Shown in pieces: positions 8,248-17,187 of a DNA stretch of 64,000 nt. The position numbers and the translations under genes are program-made. The DNA comes from Chitinophagaceae bacterium (GTDB lineage Bacteria; Bacteroidota; Bacteroidia; Chitinophagales; Chitinophagaceae), in contig JAIETM010000002.1 of assembly GCA_019745155.1 (NCBI GenBank), forward strand, positions 62,001 through 126,000. Direction: 5' to 3'. The first letter of the stretch is position 1; the number at the start of each line of letters is the position of its first letter. Below the pieces are notes generated by a model. It was not told where the DNA came from and did not search any database. It was given only the letters and a program-made list of their open reading frames with translations.

Positions 8248-9576
8248 ATGATGAAACAAATAGCTATTGTCTTGTTGTTTTGTGGAGCGTTGATGAATGC
8301 AATGGCGCAACCACCTGCTGGTCCGGGTACCAGAACAGGATTGGAATATGATATTCGACCGTTTAAGAAAAATGGTTTATTCCGCGAAGATGATAAAGTG
8401 GGTTATGATGTTCGTTTGAAAAACTCCACTTACACTAAGCAACGTGGCTCTATGCACATTGATGTGTTCGATGCCAAAGGTGCTTCTGTTTTTAATCAGA
8501 CTGTGAGTTTTTTCACCGACTCTAGGAAAACGTTTGCTACAGACCTGAACCTGGATTATGCAAAACTTACAGCAGGTTTTTATGATGTCAACATTATTGT
8601 AAGCACCACCAGTGCTGCAGATACGTTGCGTTATGTATTTGGATTAGACCCCGATAAGATTTTTACAGATATCAATAAGCCTGAAGATTTTGAAGAGTTC
8701 TGGTCTGAAGCCAGAAGAGAAATGCTGCGTAAAGAACCCCGCTTTCGTATCATTAGTCGCGGTAATTCCAGCACCAAGTATGTAAATGTATATCAGGTAG
8801 AGTTTCAGTCGGTAGATGATGTGGTGGTAAGAGGTTGGTTAACCATACCCAAGGGCGGAGCAAAATATCCGGTTATTTATCAGCTGCCCGATTATTATGA
8901 AGATCAGCGTCCAGACTCTAACAGAAGTGATATGGCTGTATTCCGCTTGAATGTGCGCGGCCATGGCAACAGTGCGGATAAAGTATTCTCAGATTATAGT
9001 ACACTGAATACCATGAATCTCTATGATAGAGATAAGTATATCTACAAGGGTATTTACATGGATTGCTTGCGTGGTCTTGACTTTATCTATAAATACGCCA
9101 ATCAATTAAACCTTGATGCAGACCGTGTAGTAGTCTATGGCGAAGGTCAGGGTGGTACGCTTGCGGGTGTTACCTGTGCTATGGATCAAAGACCGAAGTG
9201 TTGTATCATGGTTCGTCCCGTTTATGGTGATCTGCGTGGCTTGTTTGAAATGAATCAGGACAACCCCGTATTGCCTTGGCCGGTATCAGCTTTCAATGAT
9301 TATATCAACAGCGGTGAGGGCGGCATCAACAAACAGCGCTTTTATGAAAACTGGGATTTTTATGATCCTGTAAACTTCATGAGTAATATCAAGTGTAAAG
9401 TGTTGTTTGCTTTACCATTGATCAATAGTTCTGCACCTCCACAAACAGCTTTCTCTATTTATAATCAGCTCAAAGGCGATGTGAAAGAAATGTATGTGTG
9501 TTCAGGTAACACAATGGATTATGTTTATTACGCGTATCAAAACCTTTGGATCAAAAAAGTGCTGAGACTTCCTTAA
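8248..9576 (+). CDS. Secreted acetyl-xylan-esterase-like protein lacking the catalytic triad
   Basis: The start is taken at ATG 8248 (MMKQIAIVLLFCGALMNAMAQ, a signal peptide). The 442-aa protein has one N-terminal beta-sandwich-like repeat (about residues 30-135) and an alpha/beta-hydrolase domain of the AXE1/cephalosporin-C deacetylase type (about 145-442). It belongs with the genes at 13216 and 17188. In those two the nucleophile motif is GGSEG or GGSQG; here it is GEGQG, so Ser is replaced by Glu299. The acidic residue is replaced by Asn393 (LINSSAPP against LMDPYAPP) and the His by Met423. It is therefore probably a non-catalytic sugar-binding or scaffold relative. The reading frame is intact and the rest of the fold is well conserved, so this is not a decaying gene. 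Confidence 0.88.
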   Translation: MMKQIAIVLLFCGALMNAMAQPPAGPGTRTGLEYDIRPFKKNGLFREDDKVGYDVRLKNSTYTKQRGSMHIDVFDAKGASVFNQTVSFFTDSRKTFATDLNLDYAKLTAGFYDVNIIVSTTSAADTLRYVFGLDPDKIFTDINKPEDFEEFWSEARREMLRKEPRFRIISRGNSSTKYVNVYQVEFQSVDDVVVRGWLTIPKGGAKYPVIYQLPDYYEDQRPDSNRSDMAVFRLNVRGHGNSADKVFSDYSTLNTMNLYDRDKYIYKGIYMDCLRGLDFIYKYANQLNLDADRVVVYGEGQGGTLAGVTCAMDQRPKCCIMVRPVYGDLRGLFEMNQDNPVLPWPVSAFNDYINSGEGGINKQRFYENWDFYDPVNFMSNIKCKVLFALPLINSSAPPQTAFSIYNQLKGDVKEMYVCSGNTMDYVYYAYQNLWIKKVLRLP

Positions 9577-9653
9577 TTTGTTAGGAGATTGTTATCGCAG
9601 TATTTAATTGCTGTATTAGCATGAAATTTGCATAAACTGCTGCAAGCTCTCTC

Positions 9654-12600
9654 ATGTCTACAGGTAAACAAGTATTTCAAGCACATAACCCTACACGCTG
9701 GCAGCGCTTTAAGTGGGGTTCCCGCATTTTGGTGTTCATCCTGGTGATCATTGCTATTGCGATAGTGATTGCATTGCGTACCCTGTTTCAGCCAGACCTT
9801 CCAGTAGAAACAAGGGTGACCAAAAAACTGCTGTCAGAAGATGTACCGGTATATAAAGAAAGTGAGCTGATTGAAAAATACCGAGGCTTCAGAAAGTTCA
9901 TCGATGCAAAATATTTAAATAAGGACAGCGCGAAGCAAAATGCTGTAGTCAATAATAATAGTGCCTTATTTCCCGACAGCCTTGGGATTCGCGCAGCTTT
10001 TTATGTGGCTTGGGATGCGCAATCTTTTTTCTCCCTGCGTAGAAATATTGATAAGCTGAACCTGGTGATTCCAGAGTGGTTCTTCTTTGATCCAACTGCT
10101 GATACGTTGGTGGTAAGAATGGATAGACGAGGCAAGGAAATCATTGGTAACTCCAAAGTGAAAGTGATGCCCATGCTTACCAATAATGTGAACGGGGTAT
10201 TTCGTGGAGATATTTTGCACAGGGTGTTACATGATTCAGTGAAGAAAGAAAAGCTGATCAGCGCAATCATTAGAGAAGTAAGGAAAAACAAATTCATTGG
10301 TGTCAATATTGATTTTGAAGAAATGCAAGAAGACGATAATAGGATTCTTGTCAACTTTCAGAAAGAATTATATACCCGCATGAAGATGCAGGGCTTGATG
10401 GTTACACAAGATGTGGCGCCATTCAATGAAGACTATAACCACAAAGAATTATACAAGTACAACGATTACCTGATCTTGATGGCCTATGATCAGCACGCTG
10501 ATCATTCCAAGCCGGGGCCAGTGAGTAGTCAGAAATGGATAGAAGCAGCAGTTGATTATATCGCGAAAGAAATTCCCTCAGAGAAAATCATTCTTGCAAT
10601 GGCTTCTTATGGGTATGATTGGGGTGCAAACGGCAAGACAGAAACAGTTACATATCAGCAAGCGCTAACGCTGGCAAGAGAAAGTCAGGCCAAAGTCACT
10701 TATGACAACCATACCTATAACTTGTACTACACGTACAATGATGAAAATAACCAAACACATCAGGTACATTTTACAGATGCAGCTACCAATTTCAATACAC
10801 TTCGTTTTGCTACAGAATATGGATTAGCGGGAACCGCTATATGGCGTATGGGTAGTGAGGATAGCCGTATCTGGGATTTCTATAATCGATCTGTACACCG
10901 CGCTGCATTGAAGAATTTTGATTTTTCTGCACTCACTGTTGTGGAAAGTTCTGATGATGTAGACTATATCGGCGAAGGAGAGATTTTGGAAGTGTTGTCA
11001 AAACCAACCAAAGGGCATATCGAACATGAGATCGATAGTAATGAATTATTGATTAGTGAGCAACGATATGAAGTATTGCCTTCTATGTTCGTTGTGCGTA
11101 AATGGGGTAAGACTGAAGCCAAAAAACTTGTACTCACTTTTGATGATGGGCCCGATCCTTTGTACACCAAACAAATATTAGACACACTGGCTAAATACAA
11201 AGTGCCTGCTGTGTTTTTTGTGGTTGGCTTGGCAGCAGAAAACAATATTCCTCTAGTTAAGCGTATCTATCGAGAAGGGCATGAGATCGGCAATCATACA
11301 TTCACGCATACCAATATGGCTACAGCCAGTAGAAACAGAGCCATACTGGAAATGGACTTAACCCAACTACTGATAGAATGTATCACCGGCAGAAGCACGA
11401 CGATGTTTCGTGCACCATACAATGCGGATAGTCAGCCAGAGACCATGGAAGAATTGTTACCGGTGGCTATTAGTAAAGAGCGTGGTTATATTACCGTGAA
11501 TGAAAATATTGATCCGCTGGATTGGGAGAAAGAAGAGAACCCGTATTTAAATGGTGACTCCATCTTTCATCGTGTTGTGCGGCATGTGGATATGGGTAAT
11601 GTGATTTTGTTGCATGATGCAGGTGGCGATCGTTCTGCAACAGTTGAAGCAACGGGAAAAATCATCCGACATTTTCTAGCGCAAGGATATCAGTTCACGA
11701 CAATTGCAGATTTGCTTGGTAAATCGAGAGATGATATTATGCCGGAAGTGCCAAAAGGAAGAGGCTATGCATTACTGCAACTGAACCTATACATTTTTAC
11801 TATTCTGTATTATGTAGGACATTTTCTATTCTCTTTATTCCTACTCTTCTTAGTGCTGGGTACACTGCGTATTATTGCTTTGGCTGTATTGGCGTTGAAG
11901 CAGCGGAAAAGAGAAAAACAATTATCGGTAGATACGGTTCTACGAACAGATTATCCAAAAGTATCCATCATTGTACCTGCTTATAATGAAGAAGTAAATA
12001 TTGTAGGTACCATCATGAACCTACTGCAATGCGATTATCCCAACTTTGATGTGATTTTAGTGGATGATGGCAGTAAGGATGCAACCTTGCTTCGGGTAAG
12101 AGAAGTGTTTGAGCAATCTGCTCAGGTAAAAATCATTTCAAAAGTCAATGGTGGTAAAGCATCTGCATTGAATGAAGGTATTCGCCGCAGTGATGCGGAA
12201 TACTTGATATGCATTGATGCAGATACAAAGCTGAAACCAGATGCGGTGCGTATTATGATGGAGCATATGCTGCGTGATGCATCTGTTGGTGCTGTTGCAG
12301 GCACGGTGAAAGTAGGTAATCAGGTAAACCTGATGACGCGCTGGCAGCATTTGGAATATGTAACCAGTCAGAACTTCGATAGAAAAGCATTCGCTGTGAT
12401 CAATGCGATTACTGTGGTACCTGGCGCGATTGGTGCCTTTAGAAGAACAGCTATAGAAGAAGCCGGCTTATTTACTACAGATACTTTGGCAGAGGATTGT
12501 GATCTCACCATACGCATTCTGCGATGCGGGTATACGGTAGCCAATGAAAGCAGCGCTATTGCTTATACTGAAGCACCTGAAACTGTTGGACAGTTCATGC

Positions 12601-13052
12601 GGCAAAGAGTAAGATGGACTTTCGGCGTATTACAAACCATCTGGAAGCATAAGGATATTGCACTCGGCGGCAACAACAAGGCCTTAAGTTGGATTGCTAT
12701 TCCTGACATCATCATTTTCAAATATGTTATTCCGGCCTTCACGCCACTGGCAGATATCATTGCTTTAATCAGTCTCACTGCCGGTGTTTCTTCTACGGAT
12801 AACCAAATGCTCGATTATTACCTGCTCTTCCTGCTCGTAGATACAGGTATTGCACTTTTTGCCTTTTTATTGGAGGGCGAAAAGCTTTACCAGCTGGTTC
12901 TATTGATACCTCAACGCTTGATTTACAGGTGGTTAATGTTGGTAGTCCTGTTTCAATCTTTGCTGAGAGCGGTAAAAGGCGAACTGCAGCATTGGGGTGT
13001 TTTAAAGCGCACCGGCAATGTTAAAGACCTGCAAATCAATGTTTCAGAGTGA
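9654..13052 (+). CDS. GH18-like / CE4 deacetylase / GT2 glycosyltransferase fusion protein
   Basis: This 1132-aa membrane protein combines three activities. A membrane segment at residues 25-41 leads to an outside GH18-like domain (about 90-430) with the catalytic Glu222 in GVNIDFEE; the canonical first Asp of DxxDxDxE is not kept. Next is a NodB/CE4 polysaccharide deacetylase (about 485-690) with the metal and base residues in TFDDGPD (497-501) and HTFTH (548-552). Two membrane segments lead to a cytoplasmic family-2 processive glycosyltransferase (about 760-1010) with DAD (855-857), AEDCD (946-950) and QRVRW (984-988), then C-terminal membrane helices. The closest functional analogy is PgaB plus PgaC of poly-N-acetylglucosamine synthesis, or chitin/hyaluronan synthases. 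The polymer itself is inferred. It lies 77 nt after the first esterase-like gene. Confidence 0.93.
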   Translation: MSTGKQVFQAHNPTRWQRFKWGSRILVFILVIIAIAIVIALRTLFQPDLPVETRVTKKLLSEDVPVYKESELIEKYRGFRKFIDAKYLNKDSAKQNAVVNNNSALFPDSLGIRAAFYVAWDAQSFFSLRRNIDKLNLVIPEWFFFDPTADTLVVRMDRRGKEIIGNSKVKVMPMLTNNVNGVFRGDILHRVLHDSVKKEKLISAIIREVRKNKFIGVNIDFEEMQEDDNRILVNFQKELYTRMKMQGLMVTQDVAPFNEDYNHKELYKYNDYLILMAYDQHADHSKPGPVSSQKWIEAAVDYIAKEIPSEKIILAMASYGYDWGANGKTETVTYQQALTLARESQAKVTYDNHTYNLYYTYNDENNQTHQVHFTDAATNFNTLRFATEYGLAGTAIWRMGSEDSRIWDFYNRSVHRAALKNFDFSALTVVESSDDVDYIGEGEILEVLSKPTKGHIEHEIDSNELLISEQRYEVLPSMFVVRKWGKTEAKKLVLTFDDGPDPLYTKQILDTLAKYKVPAVFFVVGLAAENNIPLVKRIYREGHEIGNHTFTHTNMATASRNRAILEMDLTQLLIECITGRSTTMFRAPYNADSQPETMEELLPVAISKERGYITVNENIDPLDWEKEENPYLNGDSIFHRVVRHVDMGNVILLHDAGGDRSATVEATGKIIRHFLAQGYQFTTIADLLGKSRDDIMPEVPKGRGYALLQLNLYIFTILYYVGHFLFSLFLLFLVLGTLRIIALAVLALKQRKREKQLSVDTVLRTDYPKVSIIVPAYNEEVNIVGTIMNLLQCDYPNFDVILVDDGSKDATLLRVREVFEQSAQVKIISKVNGGKASALNEGIRRSDAEYLICIDADTKLKPDAVRIMMEHMLRDASVGAVAGTVKVGNQVNLMTRWQHLEYVTSQNFDRKAFAVINAITVVPGAIGAFRRTAIEEAGLFTTDTLAEDCDLTIRILRCGYTVANESSAIAYTEAPETVGQFMRQRVRWTFGVLQTIWKHKDIALGGNNKALSWIAIPDIIIFKYVIPAFTPLADIIALISLTAGVSSTDNQMLDYYLLFLLVDTGIALFAFLLEGEKLYQLVLLIPQRLIYRWLMLVVLFQSLLRAVKGELQHWGVLKRTGNVKDLQINVSE

Positions 13053-13215
13053 TTTTTAAGCTTTTTATTATCCCGCTTGCTTGGCTACCCCTGCCTCAGC
13101 CTTTATCTTGCAGTACCGATAGTTGTCTTTGGTCCATAACTAGTAAGTGTTGAACTAAAACCGGCAACCGAATCCCTCCTATGATCTGAATCGTGTAGAC
13201 GTTTGTCCGCAAGTT

Positions 13216-15024
13216 ATGATCAAGCAAAGCAAAAAAAGATATCTCCAGATAAGCTTGGCAACCTTTGTTGCCTTTCTCTTACCGCTATTTGTATTAGCGC
13301 AAGCTGATATCATTTTAACCCTCGATCCCATTACAAAAGCTGGATTTTTCAGCACAAAAAGTCCGGTCAAGTTTCGTTTACTCGTATCCAATAAAAGCAA
13401 GACCGATCTTAAAGGCACTGTTTCTTATACAGTAACCACAGTAAAGTCTGTTTATATCACCGATGCTTCAATGCCTGCTGCCGTAGGTGCAGGAAAAAAT
13501 TTAGATATCCCTGTTGATTTACCCATGATTGATGGAGAAGGTTTTTATGAAATCATCATTCGTGCAGAAATGGGTGATGTGGTTGAATCTATCTCTAAGC
13601 AGTTTGGGTATACCGATTTGAATAAGGTAAAGAAAAAAGCACCCGAGCCAGCACCGGTTACCGATATCAACTTTCCTCAGGCTGGTGTGAAGTCGGTCTC
13701 GAACGAAGATTATAGTCACGATGAAGGCCATGGTGAAGAAGGTGCTGAAGAAGATGAGGGTGAAATTGTTACTGTGCTAAAGCCTGCCGCAAAGGATGCC
13801 ATGTTTGGTATGTATAAGCCGGTGAAGTATACCGTAGTCTTACACAATAAGTATAAAGTAAAGCAAGAGGGATCGTTCAGTTATTATGTAACTACTGAAA
13901 CGGGTGAGCCTGTGTATGAGAATAAAGTGCCTGTTGTGATTCCTAAAAAGTATAGTAAGCAGTTCAGCTTTGATGTGCCAACGTTGAAGGGATCTGGTGT
14001 ATATAATTTCAAGTTCTGTTTGAATCTAAGTACTTACGATGACACAACCCGTCATGCATTTGTTTTTAATGCAGATAAGGTTAATACAGAGTTGCATAAG
14101 CCAGATGATTTTGATGATTTCTGGGATCAAACGATTAAAGAGTTAGATAAGATTGATCCACGCTATTCAATTGTCTATGATCCTTCAAAAAGTAATGTAT
14201 CGCATAGAGCCTATCGTGTAGATTTTACTTCATGGGGAAACGTTCGCGTATATGGATGGTTAACCATTCCCAAACTGAAAGGAAAGTTTCCGTTGGTGCT
14301 GGGCTTTGGTGGACATAAGATCGAAGTCTTTCCGCTCTACTTCCCAGATTTTGCTGTGTTTACTATGAACGTGCGTGGTATTGGCGAAAGCATGAAAGTG
14401 ATCAACCCGAAGAACGAAACCTTTGTGTCTTTGCACCTGAATGATCGGGATAAATATGTGTATCGTGGAATGTATATGGATTGCTTAAGGGCTGCAGACT
14501 TCTTATTCAAAGGCCCGCATGGTTTCAACTTTGATCTTAGTCGTGTCATGGTTTTTGGCGGTAGCGAAGGGGCTTCAAAATCATTGGTGACAATTGCTTT
14601 AGGCAGAAAAAGAGGATACCGCTTTGGGGCTTGTGTAGCAAATAATCCGGTATTAACAGATATTCATCAAATGTATGATGTGGCTGAGGTAAATGAGGAG
14701 ATCAAGTTTCCTATCAGCGATTTCAATAATTACATCGAAGGAACAAAGGGCATGACAAAGCAGGCTGTTTTAGATGTGTGGAAGTATTATGAGGTACAGA
14801 ACTTTATGTCTGAAATCAACTGTCCAGTTTTATTCGCATGTAGTTTGATGGATCCTTATGCGCCACCGGGCAGTGTCTTGAGTGCATACAATAAGATGCC
14901 AAAAGAGACAAAAGCCAAATCTGAGTTGTACATTTTTGCCGACCTTGGCCACGAGGTAACGCCAAGGCATAATGTATTTACCGGCTCCTGGTATTATGAA
15001 AAGCTAGCGAGCGTAATGAAGTAA
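13216..15024 (+). CDS. Secreted acetyl-xylan-esterase-like protein, triad intact
   Basis: The 602-aa product starts with a signal peptide ending in LFVLAQA. Two N-terminal beta-sandwich-like repeats (about residues 33-135 and 185-290) share the pattern of a strand, then K(x)PVK(Y/F), then a VTT strand, and are joined by an acidic linker rich in Glu and Asp (about 165-185). The C-terminal alpha/beta-hydrolase domain is of the AXE1 type with a full triad: Ser450 in GGSEGA, Asp546 in LMDPYAPP and His579 in DLGHEV. Such enzymes remove acetyl groups from sugars. The next gene, coding for a barrel-like protein, begins at the base after its stop, so the two are translationally linked. The substrate is unknown; the polymer made by the neighbouring synthase is a good candidate. 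Confidence 0.9.
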   Translation: MIKQSKKRYLQISLATFVAFLLPLFVLAQADIILTLDPITKAGFFSTKSPVKFRLLVSNKSKTDLKGTVSYTVTTVKSVYITDASMPAAVGAGKNLDIPVDLPMIDGEGFYEIIIRAEMGDVVESISKQFGYTDLNKVKKKAPEPAPVTDINFPQAGVKSVSNEDYSHDEGHGEEGAEEDEGEIVTVLKPAAKDAMFGMYKPVKYTVVLHNKYKVKQEGSFSYYVTTETGEPVYENKVPVVIPKKYSKQFSFDVPTLKGSGVYNFKFCLNLSTYDDTTRHAFVFNADKVNTELHKPDDFDDFWDQTIKELDKIDPRYSIVYDPSKSNVSHRAYRVDFTSWGNVRVYGWLTIPKLKGKFPLVLGFGGHKIEVFPLYFPDFAVFTMNVRGIGESMKVINPKNETFVSLHLNDRDKYVYRGMYMDCLRAADFLFKGPHGFNFDLSRVMVFGGSEGASKSLVTIALGRKRGYRFGACVANNPVLTDIHQMYDVAEVNEEIKFPISDFNNYIEGTKGMTKQAVLDVWKYYEVQNFMSEINCPVLFACSLMDPYAPPGSVLSAYNKMPKETKAKSELYIFADLGHEVTPRHNVFTGSWYYEKLASVMK

Positions 15025-15855
15025 ATGATCATGATAACAAAGCGCGTTATACTTACTTTTTTTATAGCATCCCTTGTACTAAATGCCAGAGCTGACTTTC
15101 CATTTGGTAAAGGAAGAAGAATCTTATTTCCATCTTTCGCATTTAGCAGCGCACAGCGAAACTATGATCGAAATGGAAGCACTGTTTCGATGGGTCAGGG
15201 TGGCGGTTTTTCTTCAACATCTTTCGCGCTCTTTTTTGGATATGGCATTAGTAGAAATCTAGACTTTTCAGCAAATATTCCATTCGCTAATCAGGTATTA
15301 AAAAACTCAGCGGCTAAATTGACGAATGCTGGATTTGGAGATGCTCACTTTAGCCTGGCCTATCATATTCCATCTGAGGACTTGAAAAACTTTTTAACGC
15401 TCAAAGCAGGAGTATATGTGCCTATGTATGCAGGTGCAGTAACACCAAGTCTTGGTTATGGAAATAATGGACTGAGCCTTGGGGCGAATTATTCTTTTAG
15501 TCCTTATAAGGATGGCTTTTGTATTGCAGACCTTACCCATATCAGGTACTTTGCCGATGATGGCTCTGGTCCAAATGTTACCTCATATGGCATAACATTC
15601 GGAAAATCGTTTAATGTATTCCATTTATTTACTGTTGGATTGACGCATACTAAATCAACTAGTGTCAATAAGAACTTTTCATTTGATTTACCTCAAAACA
15701 GAGACTTTTCAACAGGAAGGTTAACACTCGGTTATGGAAGAAGAGCAAACAGAATGATGATGCCCTTTTTCCAAGTGTACTATACGCCTTATGGCAGAAA
15801 TGCAGGCGTGAGCTATGGAGCAAGCTTGTCTATTATTTCCAAGCTGCCACTTTAG
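15025..15855 (+). CDS. Putative outer-membrane beta-barrel protein (family copy 1)
   Basis: The 276-aa protein has a signal peptide (ending NARA, before DFPFGKGRR) and an alternating hydrophobic/polar strand pattern ending in an aromatic-containing strand, which fits an outer-membrane barrel of about 12 strands. It shares with the genes at 18921 and 19811 the opening (F/W)P(F/V)GKGR or FPIGKNR, a central GFGDAHFSLAYHIPS-type segment, and a late NRDF or NKDF motif. The fold resembles the barrel family related to MetA-pathway phenol-degradation proteins. It starts immediately after the esterase at 13216; a second ATG lies at 15031. A role in passage or anchoring of the locus polymer is inference from context. 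Confidence 0.82.
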   Translation: MIMITKRVILTFFIASLVLNARADFPFGKGRRILFPSFAFSSAQRNYDRNGSTVSMGQGGGFSSTSFALFFGYGISRNLDFSANIPFANQVLKNSAAKLTNAGFGDAHFSLAYHIPSEDLKNFLTLKAGVYVPMYAGAVTPSLGYGNNGLSLGANYSFSPYKDGFCIADLTHIRYFADDGSGPNVTSYGITFGKSFNVFHLFTVGLTHTKSTSVNKNFSFDLPQNRDFSTGRLTLGYGRRANRMMMPFFQVYYTPYGRNAGVSYGASLSIISKLPL

Positions 15856-15983
15856 GGCGGCATAATAGGCAGCAGGTATAATTTTTTGGTCAAAATTTCG
15901 TTAAGGAACAGTATCTATTGCCGGAAATCGTCTTATGGAAGCGGGGATTCCACAATGGGTTCACTAATATTACAGACCGAACT

Positions 15984-17183
15984 ATGAAAGCAAACGCATA
16001 CATCCCTGCGCTTACCGGGGTAAGAGCCATTGCGGCGTTTTTGGTGTTTTTTCACCATGCCAATCAGGCTGAATTCCCCTTTCCTTTGTTTCGTGTATTG
16101 AATGAATTCCATATCGGGGTAACAGTGTTTTTTGTATTGAGTGGTTTTTTGATCTGCCTTCGATATTATGATACTTGTGAAATCACCGGTACCTGGTTCC
16201 GTAAATATTTGAAGAACAGGATTGCCCGCATCTATCCCATGTATATGGTGCTTACACTTGGCACATTTGCATACGCATGGTATACCAAAGATGAAAGTAT
16301 CTATAATGGCTTTACATGGCATTGGGGTGTATTGCTGATGAATATCTTTTTCTTCCGAGGCTTTTTTGACGACCTCAAGTTTACAGGTGTAGCACAGGGT
16401 TGGTCGCTTACCGTTGAAGAATGCTTCTACTTTTCTGCACCTTTCTTCTTTCGCCAGATTAAGAAAGATAAACGTGCCATGATCTATCTACCATTATTGG
16501 TTCTGGGTATTGGCATTTTGCTGGTAGCTATCTTCAGCAATTTTAACTGGTGGGGTTTCTATGGGAATTATCGTTTCAATTTTCTATACACATTCACGGG
16601 GCGTTGTACAGAGTTTTTTATTGGTATGTATCTGGCATTGTACATGTTGAAGCAAAAGGATGCGCCTAAGTATCAATTTCCTTGGGTAACACTACTGGGA
16701 TTTGTGGTCATTTGCGGCGCCATGGCTATCATGACTTCTATCCCCTTAACAGAATCCATGCCTTTTGGTCTCTATCATCCTTGGGGTATATTCTCTAATA
16801 ATGTCTTGTTGCCCATTGGTGTATGTCTGTTTTTTTACGGAGCAATTATGGAGAGATCGATCATCCGCTGGTTTTTATCTACCAAGCTGATGGATTTACT
16901 CGGTAAAAGTTCATACATCTATTATCTGGTACATATCGGATTTATTGCAACCATTTCGCATCATTATAGTGAAATCTGGACAGATGCTTTCTATGCCTGG
17001 TTAGATGCAAATGAATTTTACTGGTTATCAGCAAATATTCCCTATGCAGTTGTAAGTATTGGTATCGTGTTCATCCTATTGAATATTGTTTCTATCATCC
17101 TCTATAAGTTAATAGAAGAACCGATGAATCACTATATCAGAAAGTCATCTTTGCTAGAGAAAAAAGTAAAACCTGCGGTATAA
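15984..17183 (+). CDS. Acyltransferase family 3 membrane protein
   Basis: I start at ATG 15984 (MKANAYIPALTGVRAIAAFLVFFHH), where the family's typical first helix begins; an in-frame TTG at 15918 would add 22 unlikely residues. The 399-aa protein has about ten membrane segments and AT3 motifs: Arg14, the first-helix His24/His25 pair, FVLSGFLICLRYY near residue 52, and the basic FRKYLKNRIARIYPMYM segment. AT3 proteins add acyl groups to cell-surface or exported sugars. Lying between two esterase/barrel pairs and 4 nt before the third esterase gene, it could acylate the same glycan the esterases deacylate. Confidence 0.9.
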   Translation: MKANAYIPALTGVRAIAAFLVFFHHANQAEFPFPLFRVLNEFHIGVTVFFVLSGFLICLRYYDTCEITGTWFRKYLKNRIARIYPMYMVLTLGTFAYAWYTKDESIYNGFTWHWGVLLMNIFFFRGFFDDLKFTGVAQGWSLTVEECFYFSAPFFFRQIKKDKRAMIYLPLLVLGIGILLVAIFSNFNWWGFYGNYRFNFLYTFTGRCTEFFIGMYLALYMLKQKDAPKYQFPWVTLLGFVVICGAMAIMTSIPLTESMPFGLYHPWGIFSNNVLLPIGVCLFFYGAIMERSIIRWFLSTKLMDLLGKSSYIYYLVHIGFIATISHHYSEIWTDAFYAWLDANEFYWLSANIPYAVVSIGIVFILLNIVSIILYKLIEEPMNHYIRKSSLLEKKVKPAV

Positions 17184-17187
17184 ACTG

